NCBI GenBank assembly: GCA_036339295.1
Contig: JAYZBK010000041.1
Coordinates: forward strand, 1-10,180
Direction: 5' to 3'
Length of the DNA: 10,180 nt
From: GCA-002862325 sp036339295
GTDB taxonomy: Bacteria > Planctomycetota > Phycisphaerae > Phycisphaerales > SM1A02
Under the pieces are notes generated by a model, which did not search any database, was not told the origin of the DNA, and worked only from the letters and a program-made list of their open reading frames with translations. How positions within the stretch are numbered: the first letter of the stretch is position 1; every line of letters starts with the position of its first letter. A program made the translations under genes and the position numbers. Below are positions 1-4,962 of this stretch, piece by piece.

Positions 1-322
1 GGACGTCCGCGTCGGTCGACGGCAGGTCGCCCTCCTGCACGTCCACGACCGCCCCTTCGAGGATCTCGGTGTCGGAACACGCGTGCAGACGGATCTTCGG
101 ACCGGGGAGGTCGGCCATCACGGCGACCGGCACGCCGAGGCGTTCCTCGGTGGCTCGAATCGTCTCGAGGAGCTCGAGATGCTCGCCGAGCTCGCCGTGG
201 CTGAGGTTCAACCGCAGGACGCCGACACCCGCCTCGATCAGGCGGGAGAGGACGTCCGCTCCCCGACACGCCGGCCCGACCGTGGCGACCACCGTCGTCC
301 TCGCCGGTGGCCCGTCCTTCAC
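1..322 (-). CDS. pyk: Pyruvate kinase, N-terminal part (cut by window edge)
   Basis: Pyruvate kinase transfers phosphate from phosphoenolpyruvate to ADP in the last step of glycolysis in the cytoplasm. The 107 visible residues hold the family's N-terminal signature: TVVATVGPAC near residues 10-19, then LIEAGVGVLRLNLSHG around 28-43 with the substrate- and cation-site residues R37, N39 and S41, then the MADLPGPKIRL block at about 69-79. The remaining roughly 350 residues (end of the barrel, B domain, C-terminal regulatory domain) lie beyond the left edge. The start is a GTG at 322-320 whose last bases lie within the stop codon of the upstream solute-binding protein gene (GTGA overlap). No good Shine-Dalgarno precedes it, so translation probably depends on coupling to that gene. 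The PGPKIR block rules out most other TIM barrels. The family call is secure; which isozyme it is cannot be judged. Confidence 0.93.
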   Translation of the reverse strand, partial: MKDGPPARTTVVATVGPACRGADVLSRLIEAGVGVLRLNLSHGELGEHLELLETIRATEERLGVPVAVMADLPGPKIRLHACSDTEILEGAVVDVQEGDLPSTDADV

Positions 323-1893
323 GACGCGCCCCCGTCGTCCGGCGCCTGCTCGAGGATCGACTCGTATCGCGCCCGACACTCCTTCCGGATCACGCGGCGG
401 AGGATCTCGCCCGGATCGGCGTGCTCCGGCCAGAGTCCATCGTCCACGAAACCGTCCCGCAACCAGCCCGCCTTCACCGTCGCGAGGAGCGAGGGATCGG
501 CCAGGTCGAACGAACCGCCGTCGGGGCCCGGCACCACGGGCATCGCATCGAACGCCTCGAGCATCCGCCGCAGTTGGGGATCGTCGACCATGTCCGCGGT
601 CACCAGCGGGCCGAGGTCGGTGGGATAGGCCGGATGGCGGGTGATCGCGGTCCACGCCTCGCGGAGCAGCTCGGGCTGGTCGAGGGCCATGCCACGGAAC
701 ATGGGCGAGATGAACGACCGCATGGCTCGGTTCGGCGAGGCCACGGGAGTGGCGATCCTCCAGGGGTCGACCTGGTCGACGAACCGGTCGAGGTCCCTCC
801 GATACAGGCTTCGCCGGATCGGCATTCGACGCAGTTCGAACCGACGGGGTCCCGGACCGGTCTCGGCGACGCGGAACTGCCAGAGGGCCTGCCCGTCCTC
901 CGAGAGGACGAACTCGATGAATCGTCGGGCGAGCTCCGGATCGGGGGCGTTGGTCAGCATGCCGATCGGGTCGGGATCGATGTCGGTCTCCCCCGCGGGA
1001 CTGACGTAGCCGATCCGGCCCTGGGCATCGGGTCCCACGAGCCCGGCGCGGATCGCGGCGTCCCGGGTCCGCTGCGCCTCGTAGCGCCCGTAGAAGTCGA
1101 TGCAGACCGCGGCGGCGGCCTCGCCGGCCGCCACGTCGAGCGGTCCCTTCGTGCTGCTCCCCGCGAAGCAGCGGGCGTTCGCCGCGAGTCGACGTAGGAT
1201 CCTCCAGCCGTCGATCCAACCACGCCGGAGGAGGATCGCCTCGAACGCCGTGGTCACCGAACCACTCATGCCGGGATCGACCATCGTCAACCAGGTCACG
1301 TACTCCGGCGCCGCGAGATCCTCCCAGGTGGTCGGATCCTCGAGGCCGAGCTCGCCCACGAGGTCCCGGTTGTAGACGATGCCGAAGCTCGAGAGCGCCG
1401 TCCCGAACCACCGCCCCTCCGGATCGAACAGCTCGTCACCCGCGATGGTCCCGTCGTCGTAGACGGATGCCAGCCACTCCTTCGGGAAGTCGAGCTCGGC
1501 GAGCACCCGGGTGCTCCGCGTCTCGCCGTCCACCTCGACGGTGATCGGCCGGGAGAGCTGCATGAACTCGTAGGTCCCGCCGCCCCAGAGGAGATCGGAG
1601 TTCCCGCCGGGCTCGAGCCCGTCCTCGAGCGCCGCGGTGTACTCGGAGAGGAGGAGCTTGCGGATCTCGCTCGTCCCGCCGGGCGTGCTCCACTCGACCG
1701 CCACCGCTTCATCGAACCGGTCCTGGTGCCATTGCTCGAACGCCCGCGAGAACTCGTCCCGGATCTGCTCGTTGTGGGGCGAGGTGATCACGAGCCGGCG
1801 CGCGTCGGGGTCCGGGCGGTCGCCGGGCCGCTCGAGCGCGAACGGCGCCGCGAGCAGGATGACGAGCATCACGATGGGCAGGTAGCGCAGCAT
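319..1893 (-). CDS. Extracellular solute-binding protein, family 1-like, N-terminally anchored
   Basis: The 524-residue protein has an N-terminal hydrophobic segment (about residues 3-20) and then a periplasmic-binding-protein fold of the iron(III)/type 1 solute-binding class. The binding domain opens with LVITSPHNEQIRDEFSRAFEQW at about 34-55, and a later segment reads FGTALSSFGIVYNRDLVGELGL and DPTTWEDLAAPEY. Family members bind a ligand in the periplasm and deliver it to an ABC permease. I see no lipobox cysteine and no clear signal-peptidase site, so it may stay anchored. At 524 residues it is longer than typical ferric-binding proteins (about 340); the C-terminal 120 or so residues are extra. 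The start chosen is ATG 1893-1891, which overlaps the pyrF stop as TGATG; an upstream in-frame start would give a basic, unrelated leader read from inside pyrF. No permease or ATPase gene is in the window, so the ligand is unknown. Confidence 0.8.
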   Translation of the reverse strand: MLRYLPIVMLVILLAAPFALERPGDRPDPDARRLVITSPHNEQIRDEFSRAFEQWHQDRFDEAVAVEWSTPGGTSEIRKLLLSEYTAALEDGLEPGGNSDLLWGGGTYEFMQLSRPITVEVDGETRSTRVLAELDFPKEWLASVYDDGTIAGDELFDPEGRWFGTALSSFGIVYNRDLVGELGLEDPTTWEDLAAPEYVTWLTMVDPGMSGSVTTAFEAILLRRGWIDGWRILRRLAANARCFAGSSTKGPLDVAAGEAAAAVCIDFYGRYEAQRTRDAAIRAGLVGPDAQGRIGYVSPAGETDIDPDPIGMLTNAPDPELARRFIEFVLSEDGQALWQFRVAETGPGPRRFELRRMPIRRSLYRRDLDRFVDQVDPWRIATPVASPNRAMRSFISPMFRGMALDQPELLREAWTAITRHPAYPTDLGPLVTADMVDDPQLRRMLEAFDAMPVVPGPDGGSFDLADPSLLATVKAGWLRDGFVDDGLWPEHADPGEILRRVIRKECRARYESILEQAPDDGGAS

Positions 1894-2771
1894 CAGGCGA
1901 TCGATCCGTCGACGACGCCCGCGATCTCCTCGATGAACCGGTCCGCGGCCGTCGAGACCGCATCCGTCCACGACTCCCCGGCCGAGGCACCGGCGTCGCT
2001 CGACTGCCACGCGCGGATGATCGACCGGCTCGCCGTCACGAGGACCCCGGATCCCGCGGGATCGAGGGCGGCGCGGACGCCGTCCGCGCCCCCGCCCTGG
2101 GCGCCGTAGCCGGGCAGGAGGAACGGAGTTCGCGGCATGACGCTCCGAAGGGCCGCGGCGGCCTCGGGCTTGGTGGCCCCGACCACCGCACCGACCGACG
2201 CCAGCGCGTCGACCGGCGGGTCGCCGCCGAGTCGGCCGACCATGCGGGCGACGAGGGAGGCGACGGTTCCATCACCACAACTGGGTGACTGGATCTCGTC
2301 GCCGGAGGGGTTGCGCGTCCGGACGAGCACGAAGACGCCGAGGCCCTCGTCGAGGAAGGGCGTGATGCCGTCCTCGCCGAGATATCCGTTCACGGTCACC
2401 CATCCCGCCCCGGTCGCCGCGGTCGCGGCCGCGTAGTGGCTCGCCGAGATGCCGATGTCGCCGCGCTTGGAGTCGAGGATCGTCTCGAAGCCCATCTCGA
2501 CCGACGAGCCGAGCACCCTCTCGAGCACGGCCACGCCTCGATGCCCGTACCGCTCGAAGCACGCGGACTGGACCTTGACGCAGGGGATGCGGCCGCGGAT
2601 CGCCGCGAGGACGCCTTCGCAGAACCGTTCCACCGCGTCGAGGGGATCGAGACCGGCGAGTTCGTCCGGCATGTGGGCCGCCACGGGATCGAGTCCGACG
2701 CAGACGGGGGCCGCCGCCTTCTCGAGGCGGTGCCGGAGCCGCCGACCGGGTTCATGGGGATCGAGAGCCAT
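1893..2771 (-). CDS. pyrF: Orotidine 5'-phosphate decarboxylase, type 2
   Basis: The enzyme decarboxylates OMP to UMP, the last step of de novo pyrimidine synthesis. The 292-residue product fits the longer, actinobacterial/myxobacterial-type (type 2) subfamily. Visible motifs are PVCVGLDP at 22-29, VKVQ at 66-69, the catalytic DSKRGD at 100-105 (D100, K102, D105), VTVNGYLGEDGITPFL at 125-140, VRTRNPSGDEIQ at 150-161, GAVVGAT at 194-200, LPGYGAQGG at 219-227 and TASRSII at 246-252 for the phosphate-binding end of the barrel. The start chosen is ATG 2771-2769, just before MALDPHEPGRRL. The frame stays open upstream to 3098, but that stretch is antisense to the DUF971 gene and has no family similarity. 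No Shine-Dalgarno is present; a TACACT element lies 6 bases before the ATG. It heads a leftward trio with the solute-binding protein and pyk. Confidence 0.95.
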   Translation of the reverse strand: MALDPHEPGRRLRHRLEKAAAPVCVGLDPVAAHMPDELAGLDPLDAVERFCEGVLAAIRGRIPCVKVQSACFERYGHRGVAVLERVLGSSVEMGFETILDSKRGDIGISASHYAAATAATGAGWVTVNGYLGEDGITPFLDEGLGVFVLVRTRNPSGDEIQSPSCGDGTVASLVARMVGRLGGDPPVDALASVGAVVGATKPEAAAALRSVMPRTPFLLPGYGAQGGGADGVRAALDPAGSGVLVTASRSIIRAWQSSDAGASAGESWTDAVSTAADRFIEEIAGVVDGSIA

Positions 2772-2777
2772 GCGGGC

Positions 2778-2783
2778 AGTGTA
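2778..2783 (-). promoter_or_regulatory. Candidate -10 element (TACACT) of pyrF, leaderless position
   Basis: On the minus strand TACACT matches four of six bases of the sigma-70 -10 consensus and ends exactly 6 bases before the pyrF ATG. Transcription would therefore start at or next to the A of the start codon. There is no Shine-Dalgarno in the interval. I cannot find a convincing -35; the upstream sequence is a run of G and C. The call is inference from position and composition. Confidence 0.4.
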
Positions 2784-2821
2784 CGAACCCCCGGGGCCCC
2801 CGCGAGTCCGCCCATCGGCGT

Positions 2822-2827
2822 TAGCAT
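2822..2827 (+). promoter_or_regulatory. Candidate -10 element (TAGCAT) of the DUF971 operon, leaderless position
   Basis: TAGCAT matches four of six -10 consensus bases and ends 7 bases before the ATG at 2835, so the transcript would start at, or one base before, the start codon. No Shine-Dalgarno lies upstream of that ATG and no -35 is evident. The 63-bp divergent spacer between this gene and pyrF is otherwise almost all G and C (a C5-G4-C5 run lies at about 2788-2801), which makes the A/T-containing hexamers at its two ends stand out. Confidence 0.4.
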
Positions 2828-2834
2828 CGTCGCC

Positions 2835-3176
2835 ATGGACGATCATCCGCCGCTCCATCTCCATCTCGACCGGGAACGCGGGCTGGACGTGGAGTGGCCC
2901 GACGGACGGAAGGTCCACTTCCCGATCGCATGGCTTCGCCGGATGAGTCCCTCGGCCGACGCCAGGGAGCTCCGGAAGGAACTCGACTCGAATCCGCTCG
3001 CGGTCCTGCCCGCCTCGGGCGGAGGCGGGACGCTCACGGCGACCGCGATCGAGCCGGTCGGCAACTACGCGATCCGGATCCGCTTCAGCGACGGCCACTC
3101 CTCCGGGATCTTCTCCTGGCGATACCTGCGAGAGATCGAACCGGCCATCGACGGGCCCGCGGAGGACACCCCGTGA
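2835..3176 (+). CDS. DUF971 (GBBH-like N-terminal domain) protein, cysteine-free subtype
   Basis: This 113-residue protein is essentially one DUF971 domain. It shows the N-terminal strand pair LDVEWPDGRKVHFPIAWLR (about 17-35), then MSPSADAREL, and the C-terminal signature IEPVGNYAIRIRFSDGHSSGIFSWRYLREIEP. The domain also occurs at the N-terminus of gamma-butyrobetaine hydroxylases, where three cysteines and the histidine of the DGH motif bind zinc. Here the three cysteine positions read S, S and A, matching the SPSA subtype that I recall as common in proteobacterial DUF971 proteins; only the DGH histidine remains. The role is unknown. ATG 2835 is chosen because family similarity begins there; the frame is open upstream to 2436, but that stretch is antisense to pyrF. 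The stop overlaps the next gene as GTGA. Confidence 0.85.
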   Translation: MDDHPPLHLHLDRERGLDVEWPDGRKVHFPIAWLRRMSPSADARELRKELDSNPLAVLPASGGGGTLTATAIEPVGNYAIRIRFSDGHSSGIFSWRYLREIEPAIDGPAEDTP

Positions 3177-3679
3177 CCGCCACGCGATTCGAACCGGCGA
3201 TTCGTGCCGGGAACGTCTTCGAGGACCTCGGGCTCGACGTCCCGCAGGCCGCGTTCACGGCCCGGATCGCGGTCGGCTCCGACGGCACGAGTCGAGGCGT
3301 GCCGCACGTGAACAACGCGGAGTACGTCCGGTGGATCGATCGACTGGCCGAGCTGGCGACCGACCAGGCCGGCTTCACCCGGGCCACCATGCTGGAATCG
3401 AACCGGATGTGGTTCGTCGCGCGTCACGAGATCGACTACCGGGGCGAGGCGTTCGACGGCGACGAACTGCACGCCGCGACCTGGCTCGATTCCTGGACTC
3501 GCACGAGCGTCACCCGGCTCACCGCGATCGTCGAACCGGGGAAGCCACGGGCCATCTGCCTGGCCACCACCCGGTGGGCCTACGTCGACCTCGAATCGCG
3601 TCGCCCGACGAGGATTCCCCGCGAGATGAGGGACGCGTTCCCCGCCGCCAGCGGTTCCGGAGCGGGTGGGCCATGCTGA
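3173..3679 (+). CDS. Hotdog-fold acyl thioesterase-like protein
   Basis: The 168-residue product resembles the acyl-CoA/acyl-ACP thioesterase (4HBT) superfamily, which hydrolyses acyl thioesters in the cytoplasm. The key signature is HVNNAEYVRWIDRLAE at 45-60, followed by a strand with the RHEIDYRGEAFDGDEL pattern and a later SWTRTSVTRL strand, as in hotdog folds. The usual acidic residue shortly before HVNN is absent: the local sequence is GTSRGVPHVNN. The D and N of plant FatB-type catalytic sites are not in the same places either, so either the mechanism differs or another residue serves. The start is GTG 3173, overlapping the DUF971 stop by four bases. The end overlaps the next gene by seven bases (ATGCTGA). 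Expression is probably coupled to both neighbours. The substrate is unknown. Confidence 0.75.
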   Translation: MTATRFEPAIRAGNVFEDLGLDVPQAAFTARIAVGSDGTSRGVPHVNNAEYVRWIDRLAELATDQAGFTRATMLESNRMWFVARHEIDYRGEAFDGDELHAATWLDSWTRTSVTRLTAIVEPGKPRAICLATTRWAYVDLESRRPTRIPREMRDAFPAASGSGAGGPC

Positions 3680-4743
3680 ACGTCACGCTGTTCCTCGACG
3701 AATCGAGATCGACGGAGGAACGAGAGGCGTTCGGCAGGCTCGTCGTCGGCCTCGCCGCGGAGGGGGTCCACGCCACGCAGATCCGCGCGGGCACGCCCGC
3801 GGACTCGAGGACCGACCACGCCACCGTGATGGACCGCCTGCTGCCGGAGTTCAACATGCCCGACCGGGCACCGGTCTGGCTGCGGGACCGCCTCGCCACC
3901 GCGACGATCGACCTCGTGTCCGACGATCACCGCACCCCGGACCTCTGCATCGCCGCGGGCTCGGGAATGCTGTGGCTGGCCAGCCGGATGGCGTCGGCCC
4001 TCGAGGTGCCCCTGCTCGCCGAGGCCCGTTCCGCCGCCGAGGTCGACCTGTTCGTCCGCCGGGATGTCGAGACGATCGTCACCGCGACGGAAAGCCTCTG
4101 CGACCGCGCGGCGCGGAGACTGGGCTCGGACCGCTGCACGCATCTCCCGGTCCCCGTCCCTCGCACCGAGACCGAACGCGAGGAAGGGCTGGTCGTGGTC
4201 CTCGGCCCCGTCGGGAGCCAACGACGGTGGTCGGCCCTGGTCGAGGGACTCGCGGGCCCGGGTGGCATCGCCCACGGGGCCCGGCACGTCGCCCTCGAAC
4301 TCGGGACACGGCGTCGCGACGAACGGATCTGGCGACTGGCCCGACGTTCCGCCTTGTCGGATCGATTCAGCACCTTCGACCACGCCGATCGCATGCGGGG
4401 CCTGCTCGCGGGGGCCTCGGTCGTCGTCTGCCCCGATCCGGGGGCCGTCGTCCGGAGCATCGAGCTCCAGGCGAGGATCGGCGGGGCGCTCGTGGCGGGC
4501 GTGTCCGACGACGCCCGGGACGATCGCCGTCACGATCTCGGCGATCGCCTGCTCTCACCGGAAGAGGCGACTCGACCGGCGGCGTGGCGAGAGGCGATCG
4601 AGGAGGCGTTGGCCGCCACCCCGTCCGTCGCCTCCAGTGGCCGAGGACGGGAATCGCTGGTCTCCGAGGTCGCCCCTCGCTGGACCAGCCTGCTGCAGCA
4701 GTTGATCAGGGGCGATGCGACACCGATCGCGGACCCCGACTGA
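3673..4743 (+). CDS. GT-B (GT4-like) glycosyltransferase-like protein
   Basis: The 356-residue protein has the two-domain organisation of GT-B glycosyltransferases. An N-terminal Rossmann-like half (about 1-165) includes DLCIAAGSGMLWLASRMASALEVPLLAE and a TATES turn at 137-141, the place where GT4 proteins often read 'sa.S' before the linker. A C-terminal half from about 172 opens with GLVVVLGPVG. The segment LLAGASVVVCPDPGAVVRSIELQARIGGALVAG (about 244-276) fits the GT4 donor-site pattern, with E264 at the position of the nucleotide-sugar-binding glutamate. The usual glycine-rich loop near the N-terminus is missing, and similarity is weak, so the activity is uncertain. No hydrophobic segment is obvious, so it is probably cytoplasmic or peripheral. 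The ATG at 3673 overlaps the thioesterase stop, and the gene is last in its trio. Acceptor and donor cannot be inferred. Confidence 0.62.
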   Translation: MLNVTLFLDESRSTEEREAFGRLVVGLAAEGVHATQIRAGTPADSRTDHATVMDRLLPEFNMPDRAPVWLRDRLATATIDLVSDDHRTPDLCIAAGSGMLWLASRMASALEVPLLAEARSAAEVDLFVRRDVETIVTATESLCDRAARRLGSDRCTHLPVPVPRTETEREEGLVVVLGPVGSQRRWSALVEGLAGPGGIAHGARHVALELGTRRRDERIWRLARRSALSDRFSTFDHADRMRGLLAGASVVVCPDPGAVVRSIELQARIGGALVAGVSDDARDDRRHDLGDRLLSPEEATRPAAWREAIEEALAATPSVASSGRGRESLVSEVAPRWTSLLQQLIRGDATPIADPD

Positions 4744-4877
4744 GCGAGCCGACTCGCGGCCCCCGGTACCGATAACCCGTTTCTGGTCGGAATCCACCGA
4801 GGGAGTCCGAACCGCGGACGCTTGCTGCGAATAGCAGGGAGGCGGGAACCAAGCGCTTCATCTCATCTCTCCTCTCC

Positions 4878-4921
4878 TCACCGCCGCGTCGGGTCACTCC
4901 CACGCGGCGGTGACGGCTTTT
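4878..4921 (+). terminator. Intrinsic terminator or attenuator hairpin
   Basis: An 11-bp perfect stem is formed by 4878-4888 (TCACCGCCGCG) and 4903-4913 (CGCGGCGGTGA), with a 14-base loop, followed by CGGCTTTT. The stem is strong but the T run is short and offset by four bases, so termination efficiency is uncertain. It could end transcription of the DUF971-thioesterase-glycosyltransferase trio or act as an attenuator for the phosphoesterase gene, whose start codon is 42 bases further on. Confidence 0.5.
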
Positions 4922-4938
4922 GGTGGAGTCGTCAGAAT

Positions 4939-4958
4939 GCCGCCTGCTTGCAGGAGGC
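4939..4958 (+). promoter_or_regulatory. Hairpin containing the Shine-Dalgarno of the phosphoesterase gene
   Basis: GCCGCCTG (4939-4946) can pair with CAGGAGGC (4951-4958) around a CTTG loop, giving seven pairs and one G-A mismatch. The right arm contains the whole AGGAGG Shine-Dalgarno (4952-4957), which sits five bases before the ATG at 4963. Folding would block ribosome binding. Whether it regulates translation is inference. Confidence 0.4.
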
Positions 4959-4962
4959 CCTC

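Larger units (their letters stand above)
4744..4962 (+). promoter_or_regulatory. 219-bp non-coding leader before the phosphoesterase gene
   Basis: This is the longest gene-free stretch in the window. It has more A/T than the flanking genes. From left to right it holds a small GCGAG-ccga-CTCGC hairpin directly after the stop codon (4744-4757), a pyrimidine-rich tract (about 4858-4879), a strong hairpin with a short T run (4878-4921) and a second hairpin that buries the Shine-Dalgarno (4939-4958). I recognise no known riboswitch class, and no clear promoter. It may combine termination of the upstream trio with a structured 5' leader of the downstream gene. Confidence 0.4.

Noticed and set aside
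319..1197. Long open frames on the plus strand across 69-1197, opposite the pyruvate kinase and solute-binding protein genes
   Set aside because: They are antisense to well-supported genes, are rich in Arg/Gly/Pro as expected for high-GC shadows, and show no recognisable motif.
1894..2010. N-terminal extension of the solute-binding protein to 2010
   Set aside because: The extra 39 residues are basic and read from inside pyrF; the hydrophobic signal segment begins at the ATG 1893.
2788..2801. C5-G4-C5 run in the pyrF/DUF971 spacer as a terminator or operator
   Set aside because: It is simple GC sequence with no loop-sized spacing or T run; it may only reflect composition.
2772..3098. N-terminal extension of pyrF to 3098
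   Set aside because: It would add 109 residues antisense to the DUF971 gene with no family similarity; the OMP decarboxylase begins normally at 2771.
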